Positions 12,840 through 24,824 are shown, numbered from the stretch's first letter. The stretch is 64,000 nt of DNA from Heterobilharzia americana (GCA_944470555.2 OX104130.1:4526001-4590000), one strand, 5' to 3'. Notes: a model not told the origin generated them from the letters alone. Program-made: numbers and translations.

Positions 12840-13190
12840 GTGAGTGATATGCTGTGAGATGAGATTTATCGAAGTTTCGATGCAAAGTCGTGACCAGTGG
12901 GGTGAACCAAGTCGGATGTGAGGATATTTACATAAAGACGGCATTAAGCGAAAACTGTTCTGTATCGTGGGCTGACAGAAATGGGAAGTGTGGACCGCTG
13001 GATTCCAACTGAGTGGCTCAATAGTAAGGTGGTCATTACTTAACTTGAAGGTTCTGGTTTCGATAACTGGTGGGTTTGTGGGCTGCTTACTGCTGAGAAA
13101 TCCCTTACTGGGACGAAATAGTTAGCTATCTAGTACTCCCAGGTCTTCAGTGGTTCTCCAACTGATGTCTATCCATGATGAATACCATCT
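12840..13190 (+). repeat. Hammerhead-bearing tRNA-headed repeat (second family), degenerate copy
   Basis: The copy carries the family's landmarks in order: 'gtcgtgaccagtggggtgaacc', 'gacggcatt', 'gctgacagaaatggg', a tRNA-like head ('gagtggctcaatagtaaggt'), a hammerhead-like core at about 13096-13140 (CTGAGAAATCCC, loop, GGGACGAAA) and the tail 'ccaactgatgtctatccatgatgaatacc'. The core differs from CUGANGA plus GAAA at the A9 region, so cleavage activity is unlikely. Confidence 0.6.
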
Positions 13191-13831
13191 TAAAGCTATT
13201 AACACTAGGTACATCAAAATGCCAGTTAAAACAATTTTATTTTGTTTTATATTCACTGGGAAATAAAAATATTACAATAATGAAGATTCATTCTTGTTCC
13301 CAGTTAGCACTCCGTTTTTATACACTTCAAATGCAAAGTTATTCTTCATTCTATCTCTAGTTCTTCTTCAGTAATTAACGCAACTAACTGAATATATATT
13401 TTCAGTAAACATATTAACATAATTAGGAAGTATTCTTAAAAATGTCATCAACTGGAGTTAATTATTGTCTGTAGTGTTTCTCTTAAGCTTCCCCTTCTTA
13501 TCTGTATTCGATATAGGTGTGACACACTGTATCTACTCAAAATACTCAATTACCAGGGTCGACTTCTGTAGATCCGCCAACATGTTACAGATTCCGATGA
13601 CTACATGAATATAATAACGAGGAATAGATCATTCATCAGCTGCGATCAAATCCATCGATCACTGCAGAACAACAAGTAGCAATATGTCTAGGTTCTACAC
13701 TGGATATTGATTTAAGCAGAGTTGTTTACATGTCAGGTAATGTACCTCGTATGAATATTTTACTCTACAGAATTAATTAACTCACTACCAATCAATATCA
13801 TGAATCCACTACAATCTCCACATACTCACAT

Positions 13832-15190
<1,359 letters not shown>

Positions 15191-15744
15191 ACTGTCACCA
15201 TCGTCAACATCATACCTAGAATCTCTCCCAATGAATAATGAACAATTTTTCATCCCATATTATATTGAATATAGATTTTTATATGGTGAGTTGAAATTTT
15301 GAGTTGATGAAGAATATTTGTAGCTAAGGAGGCGGATTTACTTGGTGTTGTGATCTGTGAACTGGATGATTTAATCATGAGGTTTTCACACTGTCATTTA
15401 AGTCAACATCAGTACAAACTTCAGATGTTGTCTAGAATAACAATTAATTCTTCACAATTAAACCACTTAACTAGGAGAACACAACACCATCAAAATTAGT
15501 TTATATTGGGTTTTTTTCGAAAGACTTTAGCGTTTCAATACTTTCTGAAAGGAGTTTACACCTTGTATTATTCAAGCCAATCGACAAGTGGATAAACTTG
15601 ACCTAAGACTTGAAAGCTATTCTCAGATACGGCGTTTTTAATCAAGAGATGAATTTACAAGTCGTTCGATACTGATGACAAACTCCCTTTCTCTAGCTGT
15701 GACAGAGACTTCTCAGTAGTCAATCGAAACTCAACCTAGAAACT

Positions 15745-15935
15745 GATGTTGATGATGGATGGTGACTAGTAGTGGGATCTGGGAAACAGGTTCCTTTCTT
15801 TTTGGGACTAGCTTATCAGCCGGATGTACTTGTACTCCAGTGAGTCATGATATCCTCACAGAGACGAGAACCTCGTTCCCATCACTCTAAAACCCAACTC
15901 CTTCTACCTTAGGTCAATGAGGACGAATAGTAACT
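15745..15935 (-). repeat. Sm-alpha-like SINE relic
   Basis: The plus strand reads 'tttgggactagcttatcagccggatgtac', the reverse of a decayed hammerhead segment (gtacatccggctga...gtcccaaa), followed by the reversed pol III head with 'cctcacagagacgagaacc'. The core no longer contains CUGANGA or GAAA intact. It is identified by similarity to the better copies at 31985-32150 and 18290-18450. Confidence 0.45.
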
Positions 15936-16084
15936 TCAAGTACAAAGGAGGATTAGTTATTACTATATGTTGATATTTGTAATTCCCTGTTGTCAAACTG
16001 AATTTAATTGATCCAGCTTTTTGGGGATATAGGCTGTTATGTGAGTGCCACTATACTGTCTCAATACTTTTTGTCGTAACTGAC

Positions 16085-16245
16085 TTCATTGTGGCTAGGA
16101 ATAGATTTCAGGACATGGGTCTCAGAGGAAACAATATCACTTCCTTCGCTGCAGGCACATCCAGCTGAAGAGTGCCAAATGGGACGAAAAGCGCTTCCTG
16201 CATTCCGCCGCTAACCATCTGCTAGCACAACATTGATCTTCTAAA
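16085..16245 (+). repeat. Sm-alpha-like SINE with near-complete hammerhead
   Basis: At about 16158-16215 the sequence reads ATCCAG-CTGAAGA, then GTGCC, AAAT, GGGAC, GAAA. CTGAAGA satisfies CUGANGA and GAAA is present, but helix II pairs poorly and helix I (ATCCAG against TGCATT) is degraded. The downstream 'ccgctaaccatctgc' is the family tail. It is probably inactive. Confidence 0.55.
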
Positions 16246-16393
16246 AGACAAGGTCTGCAAACAGACACTCAACATTTAACTGCACAACCTTTAAAGAGAT
16301 TTTTACGTCGCATTCATTTCTGTTCTATCACACAAAATAACAAAACACAACTGGAATTGCTTGCTAATAGATCTTGGGAAGATAAGAATCATG

Positions 16394-16633
16394 TTAGCTG
16401 ATGTAACTCCCTTGCTCCTTCTTTCGTAAAGTAAGCGTCAACTCTAACTGGGTTCTAGCCTCTTTTTGTTTCATGTAACTAGCCAATATTTTCAGTGTCG
16501 AACCTTGAGAATCGATTTTCAGATTTTCCAAAATAATTGACAGTCTTTCTTCCAGAAAACCCATTGAGCAGAAATCTGAGTATGCTTGGAGCGCCTTTTT
16601 CTTGCATCTATCTAATATGAGATGATACTGCAT
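16394..16633 (-). CDS. Uncharacterised ORF, helical protein fragment
   Basis: This 79-codon minus frame has protein-like composition, with alternating charged and hydrophobic residues (EERLSIILENLKID, KQKEARTQLELTL), unlike the random ORFs around it. It predicts mostly alpha-helix. I recognise no family. The frame stays open upstream on the minus strand to a stop near 16660, and no clear splice sites bound it. It could be an exon, part of a decayed mobile element, or chance. Its neighbours are a SINE and a LINE fragment. Confidence 0.25.
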   Translation of the reverse strand: MQYHLILDRCKKKALQAYSDFCSMGFLEERLSIILENLKIDSQGSTLKILASYMKQKEARTQLELTLTLRKKEQGSYIS

Positions 16634-16689
16634 AACTTTTCTCCAACTACTCCTGGTTCAAGGATAGGGAATGAAATCGTGAATACGCT

Positions 16690-17210
16690 GGTCACTGATG
16701 AAATCTCAGCTCGGATACAGAAGTCCTGTTTTGCATTTGTCAACTTGAGTCACATGTGGCGTTCACTAAAGATATATCTGACTACCTATTGAAGGACAAG
16801 TTTACTGCAATGCAGTCCATTCTATCCTATGATATGACTATGAGACATGGCCGTCAAAAGTAGAAGACATGAAAGGATTACAGGTTTTTGACCACATGTG
16901 CCTTTGTAGCAAAGTTCGTGCGTGGTGGAAGCACAATTCGAGAGATGTAAAGGTCAGAAGAACAGCAGAGATTAAGGAGGGCAAGTCAATCAGTCGATGA
17001 AGTTGTAAAATTGTAAAGACGGAGGTGGATTGCACATGTGCTGCGCATACCCAACCACTCTGTACCTCGACGCACAACGCTAAAAGAAATTGAACTTGGT
17101 TGGAAAAACGCCTAGTGTAATCAGACCGAGACGCAGGACTAGTGCATCAAGTCACTGACCGTTGGTCTCAGCTGTGTAGATAACCTGGATGGGGTCCCCA
17201 AAATGATAAA
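16690..17210 (+). mobile_element. RTE-like LINE (tail-TGA family), RT C-terminal region
   Basis: Broken frames read VTDEISARIQKS, then the 'gagacatggccgtcaaaagtagaag' block (ETWPSKVED-like), 'caggtttttgaccacatgtgcc' (the FDHRCL block), and 'ctgcgcatacccaacc' matching the LRMPNH motif of the family. The adjacent 'aatcagaccgagacgcaggactagtgcatcaagtcactgacc' belongs to its distal coding part. Many stops make it inactive, and the 3' tail is missing. Confidence 0.65.
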
Positions 17211-17809
17211 AATTAATGTTAGACACGGCTGGAAATTGGTCACAATGCCTCATATAATTTTTTATTGAATACCTTATAAAGCTTGGTTGGTTGATTAACC
17301 GTACGACTGAAATTCTCACTCCTTCCACACATCTTTGCCTACTTTGATATCAGTCTTTTTTCTACCCCCACGTTCTTTGTATTCTACTGTGAAGTATGGC
17401 AACTTGAAATAATACACTTCTATGCGAGATTCTACACTGACGTTATCTGTCTATCTATCCATAAAACAGGAGTGTTTAATTACCAAGGGGATTTTTACAC
17501 AATTTCAAATTTCTTGTACTACAACTAACTTGATCTTCATTTGAATGATGGTATTATTTATTAATTCTCAATGCTATTCCCAGTTTCTTTATCTCCTTAC
17601 TTTTTTTGAAACGGATTATTTCAATCCACCACAATTATGGTTACGATTGTTGTATCAGTTAGCAGTGATTTGTGTTTTCTGATTATGTAACCCTTATTAG
17701 AAAATCTGTCACCAAACTGAATTAGTTCGTCAAATATTTTTGAATTTTTTTTAGTAGTAGTCATAAAATGTTACTTTTATTTTTATATGTCTGACCGTGT
17801 TCAATTTAG
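17211..17809. other. Unassigned AT-rich stretch
   Basis: The sequence is AT-rich and intron-like, with no ORF or repeat that I recognise. Confidence 0.35.
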
Positions 17810-17901
17810 AACCAGAGATTGCTGTTAATTTACATGCAAATATTTCAACTGATGCAGTTGAGTGTTATCACCAAGTCAGTTTGGTTTACAGTTCTATATT
17901 G
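17810..17901 (+). CDS. Candidate internal exon, gene unknown
   Basis: A 92-base segment is bounded by a good acceptor (pyrimidine-rich tract ending in ttcaatttag) and a donor (GTAAGA directly after 17901). One frame reads EIAVNLHANIST followed by DAVECYHQVSLVYSSIL, which has a natural composition; a second frame is also open. I do not recognise the protein and found no partner exons nearby. It lies on the strand opposite to the ferlin exons at 22.5 kb. Chance occurrence of both splice consensus sequences in AT-rich DNA is quite possible. Confidence 0.25.
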
Positions 17902-18194
17902 GTAAGATTTTCAGCTGTGTTCTTATTTAAGACAGAAAACCTAGATACAATTGTTTAGTAAATCAAAGAGAGAGAGAAATCCGAAAACACAATCAATGTA
18001 ATCATATCGTATTTAAATTCATTTATATTAACAGGACTGAAAATCACTTTGAAACAGTTAGTCCTTTTAAGGAAGTTGTATAATGTATAAGGGTTCTTTT
18101 TTATGTGATGCCGTCGTTGACTGGACCGAATTGATTGGTCTCTATTAGCATATGGGCTCCTGTGCGGATGCCTCAGTATTGCCAGCAATCTAGT

Positions 18195-18450
18195 TATGCT
18201 AATGAAGGGTCGTGGCTAGCAATGGAATCGAGGATGCGCATTTCATCCTATTTGGACTCGTCAGTCAGATAGCCATCCTGGCTCAATGGTGTAGTGGAAA
18301 ATGCGCTGGCGGTCGCTCCCGAGTCTGAATCCCGGTGGGAACAACATCAATCACTTGGAAGCAGGTAAATGCAACTGACAGGTGAGTCCCAAATAGGACG
18401 AAATGAGCATCCTGGATTCCACTGCTAGTCACGATCCATCATTAACATAG
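18195..18450. repeat. Head-to-head pair of Sm-alpha-like hammerhead SINEs
   Basis: From about 18215 to 18270 the minus strand carries CTGACGA-GTCC-AAATA-GGAT-GAAA, a near-canonical hammerhead with one weakened helix II pair. Directly next to it, on the plus strand (18290-18450), lies a second unit: a tRNA-like head (ggctcaatggtgtagtgg ... gagtctgaatccc) followed by a hammerhead broken by an insertion inside CUGANGA (ctgacaggtgagtccc) but with GGACGAAA intact. The two copies point away from each other. Confidence 0.6.
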
Positions 18451-18459
18451 TTGTATAAT

Positions 18460-18590
18460 GTAATAAGAAGACGGATGTCATCTGGAAAGTGTGGGGTATA
18501 TTTGCGCAGTATGCATATCGAACAATCTTATCACACATTTACTTCTTAAGGCATTTTATATATGAGGGATGAAAATTGCATGGGGACACT
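18460..18590 (+). mobile_element. Penelope-like 5'-region relic
   Basis: This segment matches the block repeated at 26414-26560, 30025-30135 and inside the 27.1-27.5 kb hairpin. It runs from 'agaagacggatgtcatctgg' through 'cgaacaatcttatcacacatttact' to 'ggcattttatatatg'. In the 30 kb copy the same block directly precedes a recognisable Penelope RT, so it belongs to the 5' part of that element. Confidence 0.5.
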
Positions 18591-18835
18591 TAATCATTAA
18601 CGGCATTGTATGGAGGTCACGCTATATAATGAACTGACAGATGTACGCAATATAGACCACTGGGTCCCATCTAAGTGGCACAATAGTAATGTGCTGCTTC
18701 GCGGAACCTGAAGGTCCTGGGCACCCACTATTGAGAAGCCCCATAAAGGTGACACGAAACAGTTTTCCAGTGCTTCTAGGTATCCAATGTCCTTCCAACT
18801 AATGTCGGTCCATGGTGAACACCAACCATCGCAGA
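18590..18835 (+). repeat. Hammerhead-bearing tRNA-headed repeat (second family), decayed copy
   Basis: Landmarks are 'cggcattgtatggaggtcacgc', 'gaactgacagatg', 'aagtggcacaatagtaatgtg' (A-box region), 'cggaacctgaaggtcctgg', a damaged core ending in GACACGAAACAG, and the tail 'ccaactaatgtcggtccatgg'. The CUGANGA side reads TTGAGAA and is lost, so no active ribozyme is expected. Confidence 0.55.
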
Positions 18836-18924
18836 AACCTCAAAGTTGAATTAGGAAAATTGAACTAAGATAATACAAGATCTCAAAAATGTAGCAATAA
18901 TAGAAAGGAATAATAAATCTTTAC

Positions 18925-20600
18925 ACTAGCATCCCACCCTATGGTCTTCAAATAATACAAAGATTACTTGAGTGGGTTTTATGACAACGACTAATGGTTT
19001 TGGTATACTGAAAATGGGAGTGAACTTTTGTATAGCTAAGGCTTCAAAGAACCTCAGTATACGCCAGTGACAGCTTATACACAATGCTCTAAAGCCTGTT
19101 TTCAAGTCAGTCCTCTCACCTGCTTCTATCATGTGTCGACCTACAGAAGATGACATCTGTCTCCCAACTGTATTCATCGAAACCATTTGAATGTAACATT
19201 GTACAGTCATTTAGTGATATATTCCACCACACCACAACTTCATAGCTCAATCACTCCTCCCAATCCATGTGTCACCACACACACATATATGAGTTGGCTT
19301 ACACAGCAAGATGTGATATAATCAACCACGTAGTGATAAAGTTTGTCTTGAAGAACACGTTTCGTCTCCTCTACAGTGCTCAATCTGACTGCATAGTATG
19401 TCTCTCTAACAGCTCAGTTTATCCATCATCTCAGCATCTTCCTCTTCGATTCCTTCCCATAATTGTAGCCTCATGTAAACTAAGTGGTTCTTGACGTTGA
19501 CACGTTTTCATAACGATTGATCAACTTCAGTGGATATGCATTACTCACTTGTGTCTCTGTGAAGCATTCGATTTCTTCCTCCAATGCTCCTGCTATGCAG
19601 ATATGTTGAATCCTTTCGAATAAGTATTCTACTAAACCTCATTGGCACCGTAGTCGACAGAAACTCTGAAGGGTTTAGGTAATGTCCAGTCAACGTGGGC
19701 CTGTTATACACTGATCCTTTCATCAATCCATCTTCTCTTCCAGTTAACAACATGTGAAGCAAAGGAATCTTATCGTTGTTTTCTACTTCACACGATCAAC
19801 TGATGTGACACTGTATGGTGTTAAGTCGATGTAGAAGTCTTTTCACATCCTCATCATTGTTGCAACATGTCAGTAAGATATCATCAATATATCTCCTCTA
19901 TAGAGGGAATTTGTTGATAGAATAATCGGTCAAAAGTTTTACATGTGACATATAGACTGTAGGTAATGACGATCATAGGGGATTATCCAGGGTGACACCC
20001 CACCAACTTGTGGAAATGAATTACGTTTGAGAGTGAAGTGAACGTCAACAGAGCATAATCGTAATAACTGTTTGAGGGATAAGAATGTCAACAGTATTGG
20101 TTGAATAGACAATGGTGAGTGAAGAGTTTACATCAGGAGAATACATTGTCTAATGTTCAGAAGTATATTTTAATGCAAACTTGTGTAATTGATTTCCAAA
20201 TGTACTTATCATTTGGTTTAGCCATTTTGTAAAGTAGTGTGTTGGGGAACAATACATCGATGGTATCGGACGCAATGGGATATTCACTTTATGCATGTTG
20301 AATAAAGCATAGAAATTTAGGTGCTCACATTCTACGGGTTTTAATGAATGAAATTTCTCTTTGTCAATAGCATTCATGTTAAGAAGTTTCAATAAACTTG
20401 TAGTTACTTTTCTTTCCAATTTTTATCTCCTCTGTCCGATAGCTTCCATTAATTTGCTTTTGTCTCGAGAATGGATAACATTTTGTCCTTACAATCCCTA
20501 CCCTAATCTCATCCTCCATATATAAAATACCTTAACAAGTAAATGTGTGATCAGATTGTTCGAAATGTATATTGTATGAATACATCGAATTTCTCAGATA
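18925..20600 (-). mobile_element. Penelope-like element relic, reaches the protein C terminus
   Basis: Minus frames read LRPIPSMYCSPTHYFTKWLNQ (20150-20419, the LPLRPI block of Penelope RTs), a degraded RYIDDILLTC-like segment at about 19860-19915, GSVYNRPTLTGHYLNPSEF (19541-19762), and finally FFEALAIQKFTPIFSIPKP (about 18990-19055), which aligns with the C-terminal EALAIHELRPDLCVQKK of the intact element at 1868-4197. Many stops interrupt it. Most of it lies inside the left arm of the large inverted repeat, but the last 160 bases of the C terminus lie outside the arm. Confidence 0.75.
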
Positions 20601-21245
20601 ACCTTCGTCTTCTTATCACATAATGAAAATCATTTTACCAGTAAAAATGTATGTAGATTATTCCACTTGGACGTTAATAGTAGTTTCATTGTAAAATGTG
20701 ACTGTTTCATCCAGGTGTGTAATTGGATCCAGTGGTTTTGACAGTAACAAATTTTCAGTTTATTAGTGTATAAAAATACAATCCACTGATGGTTAAGTAT
20801 GTAAACTAAGTTATGTAAATACTTTAGATAAGGTTAATTTTAGTTTTCCATCTAAAAATGTGTCATCATTAACAATTTTTAGTATGAATTCAGGAATTCT
20901 GATTGAAATGTGATCTCTGTAGACTTTTCAGTTGATGGTTGCATCAACTCTATTGTCTTATATATCTAGAGTCAGAAGAAACTATCACAATACATAAATA
21001 TTCTGTAGAGTTGGGAGGATGCTACAGATTTTTATCAATATTCAGTATGCTACTCATGATAAGCTGACATCAGATGAAGAAGCATTGAAAACCTAAAAGT
21101 ATTTGACAGCTGTTTCATTGTAGTATGACCGTACTTGATATTGAGTGGGCAGCCGGGACTCCATGAGGGACCCAACTCATGATCTTCAGGTATCCCGTTG
21201 TGTACTTTACCATCCAGCCGGTGGGTGATATAATGTGACCATCAT
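19083..21245. repeat. Left arm of a 2.16 kb near-identical inverted repeat
   Basis: The reverse complement of this stretch matches 29398-31563 almost base for base, including shared stop codons and truncated frames. By eye the two differ by on the order of one to two percent, mostly substitutions plus a few one-base indels. The arm contains, on its minus strand, a decayed hammerhead/tRNA-head unit (about 21060-21245), a Penelope 5' region and RT fragments. Similarity stops sharply at 21245 on the right and at 19083 on the left. Confidence 0.9.
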
Positions 21246-22039
21246 TCAACTCCACCTGAGAGTATTTATCCTGAGACCCAAAAATGTTGACCTCACGGGT
21301 GACTGTTTTTTTATTCTTAAGAGAATGTCACTAATGACCACTGCATATTAATTCAGTTTAGAGTGCTCCCAAGTTTTCAGTGGCTCCTTAAATAGTGTTA
21401 TTTCAGGATGAATGTTACACTGATACCAATCAACTCCCAACAAGCCTCCAAATTGAAGATTATGTTAGAGTAGTTGGTTCAGATGAGATGAATTGGTTTA
21501 TCGTCTTTCTGGCTTTGTAAGAATTACGCTGTTAAAGCTAGCGTTTAGGTATCAGTTAGGAAGTGTAAATGCATCATGTAAATTTTTCGGAGGATGTACG
21601 TTACCCTCTTTATCACAGACAGATGAAATCGACGTAGAGCGTTATAAAGAAGTGTACCAGTACACATCTTCACACTTCATACTAACAAATGAATGATACC
21701 AATGAGTACTGAAGTACAGGGAAGACATTTCAACTTTAGAAAACATCAAAGATTAAATACATCGAGTTCATTTTGACCGATTTTTAGGTATTTTATCAAA
21801 GGTCTTGAATCACTGATTCCTATCATCTAGATGATCGTACGTACATGGATTATATCAACAGTCAGGGGAATGATGGGCTGTTACTACTTTCCCACTCCAA
21901 AGTTGGCTAACAATCTACACTTGGGTAGGTAGTTGTTGACACAGCATAAGTAGCACATGTCCAAGCCATTATTAACATATCTAGTAAGAAACATTTCAGA
22001 AAAAGTGAAGATTAGTTACTCATACATTTACATCATCTA
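21246..22039. other. Unassigned stretch inside the inverted-repeat spacer
   Basis: A 67-codon plus ORF at 21493-21696 has no motif that I recognise. The remainder looks like intron or old repeat. Confidence 0.35.
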
Positions 22040-22195
22040 GATGAATGACTTTAAAGGTCATCCTTTCAACCTCTGAAATAACCAATCAGGTTAATTCATT
22101 CCACCTGGATTTGAACATCGATCATACAGTGTAGAATCCTGATTGGTTATTTTAACGGTTACTAATATAACTTTCAAAGTCATTCTATGTGGATA
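22040..22195. repeat. Short fold-back repeat
   Basis: Two inverted arms of about 50 bases face each other. 'atgaatgactttaaagg ... aaataaccaatcagg' at 22042-22091 pairs with 'cctgattggttatttt ... ctttcaaagtcattc' at 22138-22188, with imperfect matches in the middle. The loop holds 'ccacctggatttgaac', a weak B-box resemblance. It may be two opposed SINE stubs or a small fold-back element. Confidence 0.6.
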
Positions 22196-22441
22196 TTTAG
22201 CACATTTATTTAAACAAAAACAGTTATACTTTTAAACAACTCTCATGAAAGTATTCAGTTTTTCAATAGAGGTAGTATATTCCCTAATATGATTGTCTCT
22301 ATTGTTTAAATGGTGTTATGGATTTGAGACACTTATTAATACCTGCAACAATAATAACACCTGTTATTTCTAACTTGCACTTTCAATGTATGCGTATACA
22401 TATTATAATTAGCATTCATGAATGTCTGAAGGAAAACTCAC

Positions 22442-22533
22442 TTGTCTGGTGTAACTTTGTCGAAATCCATTACTTTGAGAAGTACCTTATCTGAAGGCAG
22501 TAAAGGTTTTCCTTTCAAATCGACTGTTATAAT
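22442..22533 (-). CDS. Ferlin-like C2A domain exon (distal of the two)
   Basis: The minus strand shows an acceptor ('aatttattttag'), 92 coding bases in phase 0, then a GTGAGT donor. The translation runs IITVDLKGKPLLPSDKV, then LLKVMDFDKVTPD. It continues directly from the exon at 22590-22645 and gives the DLKG-x-PL turn followed by a VxDF strand. This is characteristic of the first C2 domain of dysferlin/myoferlin-type ferlins, which act in calcium-dependent membrane repair and fusion. The following exons (lower coordinates) were not found; the sequence there is repeats. Family assignment is from motif memory only. Confidence 0.65.
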
Positions 22534-22589
22534 CTAAAATAAATTATTTTTTTTTATAAAGGAAAAATTTTTTTAAATTTTTTCTATAC

Positions 22590-22645
22590 CTCTTCCCATA
22601 CTGGATTCAACTCATCGTCTTTCACTTTTGTCTTCTGTTTTATAC
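22590..22645 (-). CDS. Ferlin-like C2A domain exon (proximal of the two)
   Basis: A 56-base minus-strand exon lies between a CTAG acceptor (plus 22646-22649) and a GTATAG donor (plus 22584-22589). It begins with two bases completing a split codon and then reads IKQKTKVKDDELNPVWEE, ending in phase 0. KxKTKVxxxELNPVWxE is the beta-strand 3-4 signature of C2 domains and is closest to ferlin C2A. The 56-base intron between the two exons (22534-22589) is short and AT-rich, as often seen in 5' schistosome introns. The upstream exon with the protein start was not located. Confidence 0.65.
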
Positions 22646-22849
22646 CTAGAAAAGTAAATATGAAAATATACACATTTTAGTGAGCGATTAAATGTATTCC
22701 ATCGCTTATTTTAACGAGTATCATCAGTACTCAAGGAAGAGAGATGAAGTGTACAGGGGTTAATAGTTTGAAAAACTTTGCATAATCAAATTGGAAATGA
22801 TTGATAGAACATCTATACTAGGTATTATTATTTCTTGTGAATGTGTGCA

Positions 22850-23065
22850 TAACAAATCTTAGTTGATTTCTTGGTGATCTTCATCACGGACTGATATGAG
22901 TTGGCTAACTATTGAAAACCTTGTAGCACTGGATAGTTACTTCTTCCTAGGATAAGGCAACCTCACCAGGAATCGAACTCAGGATCTTCAGGTCTTATGG
23001 TAAGCACTTCGATATTAAGCTGTCATTCAATACCACCTACTTATATTTGTCCTAGCACCCTGTTT
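22850..23065 (-). repeat. Hammerhead-family repeat, heavily decayed
   Basis: The plus strand reads 'cttcatcacggactgatatgag', '...attgaaaacctt', 'aggaatcgaactcaggatcttcaggtctt', i.e. the reverse of the tail, of the hammerhead region and of the tRNA-like head of the second family. The ribozyme core itself is unrecognisable. Confidence 0.45.
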
Positions 23066-23820
23066 GCTTGACTCTACATACGAATAACCTGTGGATAGTG
23101 ATTACGTTTTGAAATTTGTGGGGATTTATTGATCTCTAAACTAAAGTTCTAGCTGCTAAAAACACTTATGATACACTGATGAACTCTAGGAAAATATGAA
23201 GCACTTAGCCGCTATCAGAAGACAGTTTGATATCATACATTCTTGGGTTACCATGGGATTAAAAGTAAAATTTTCAGAATCAAATCAATCAGCTGTTTAC
23301 AAACAAAACAATTCTTGTTAAGTGGAGTGCAGTTAGGAGATTTCATTATGGATATTGAAATATTCGAATCAAATAATATGACCTGTTTGAAGTCGTTGTT
23401 CATCTCTGTGGTTAGTGTGCAATAATTTATGTTAGTCAGCAGCATATTTTGAAACACCTTCAGAACTTGTAGTAGGCATACATACACACACACACAGTAT
23501 TGAATCAGTTGGATTAAGCCTTTGAATAGATTGTTGTCAACGCCACATCAGTGAAGTGTTTAGGGTCCTGTTAGGAAGTTTTAGCTAGTAGGGTCATGAA
23601 TGCTGAAAATGATAATTAGTAGTCATCGACGAGTATATAGTGAAGGTCGAATGGAGCGAATGTTAGACATATTTGTCTATTAAGTAAGTGGCAAAATTTC
23701 TGATCCAAAACTTGATGACATTGTGTTGATTTCTAGGATAGATCAACAATAGACAGTGCTGATGAGTCTAATAAATACATTAGACTAATTTAATCTGGGG
23801 GGTTAATGGGGATTTAGTGA
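23066..23820. other. Unassigned stretch
   Basis: Small ORFs near 23243-23493 on both strands show no motif. A short (CA)n run lies near 23482-23496. No gene is supported. Confidence 0.35.
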
Positions 23821-23824
23821 CTTT

Positions 23825-24185
23825 TTTTCCAGTTTGGTATTCATCATGGACTGACATCAGTTGTTGGCTAGCGTTGGGAGGGGATTCTTGAAGTTCCAAT
23901 GAAAAGTCGTGACCATTGAGGTGGCCATGAGGACAAAGTCTCAACAGTGACATTGTATGATTGCCACGCTATGTCGTGAACTGACAGAAATAGGAAATAC
24001 AGATCAATGGATTCCGACCTAGTGGCCCATTGGTAACGTGTTGGCCACGGAACCTGAAAGTCCCAGGTTCGACTCCTGACGCAATGGGGTCATCGGTGAG
24101 CACTGCTGAGGAGTCCCACACTAAGTTTCCAATGTTCTCCCAACTGATGTCAGCCCATGATGTATACCAACATGAAAAACTAGTG
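23825..24185 (+). repeat. Hammerhead-bearing tRNA-headed repeat (second family), core truncated
   Basis: This is a long copy. It starts with the reversed tail ('tattcatcatggactgacatcag'), then 'aaagtcgtgacc', 'gtgacattg', 'gaactgacagaaatagg', the tRNA-like head (ggcccattggtaacgtgttggcc ... caggttcgactcc) and the ribozyme 5' half GAGCACTG-CTGAGGA-GTCCC. It then jumps straight to the tail, losing helix II 3' strand and GAAA. The reversed tail at its start and forward tail at its end give the unit short terminal inverted similarity. Confidence 0.65.
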
Positions 24186-24599
24186 GACTAATGAAGTTTC
24201 TCATCCCACCCACTTGCAAGAAACAAATCACTCCCATAAAATGTCTTAAAGCTGTCCAGATGTAATGGTTTTTAGCAGGTATACTACAATTTCTAGTTGT
24301 GGCAGCAATATCAGTATCTCAATGAACTACCAAGCAAAATTTATGTCGGTTGACATCAACTGTGGTAGTCGACAGAGTGATGTTTTAAATCCATTAGCCA
24401 TTTACTCTAGTTAACTTTGTCTGTCTAAATAAAAAGGTCATCATAAGAGATGTCACAGCTGATAACGTGTCCGAACAGTTACTTCAGCTTGTCTGAAGAA
24501 GTGTTTTCTCTTGATGAGAACTCTCTGTAGTCCTTATAACTAGAAAGCAACATGCTTGAAAACTGCCCCGTAGTTTACTTGGCGTTAGCTAACAAGGGA

Positions 24600-24750
24600 A
24601 ACAGGGCAATGGGTTTCGGCTTATTTGAGACTCACTAGCTGAACGTACCTTCACCCCATTGAGTGATGTTGTTCCCACTGAGCCTGGAACCAAGGACACA
24701 TCGTTTCAGACGCCAAAGTGTTATCCCTTTAGCCGCTGAGACACGTGAAG
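24600..24750 (-). repeat. Sm-alpha-like SINE relic
   Basis: On the minus strand a tRNA-like head with 'gtgtccttggttccag' is followed by 'gtgggaacaacatcactcaatgg' and a decayed hammerhead (CTAGTGAGTCTC, AAAT, AAGCCGAAA). The spacing is the same as in the copy at 31985-32150. CUGANGA is lost. Confidence 0.5.
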
Positions 24751-24824
24751 TGACTGTATATATCAATAAATTCTGCGAGGACTGTTTCAAACACTGTTGA
24801 TACAACCACCATAAACTAAACATT

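Noticed and set aside
21060..21200. Hammerhead in the left inverted-repeat arm as an active ribozyme
   Set aside because: The CUGANGA side is lost in both arms; only GAAACAGCTGTC-like sequence remains.
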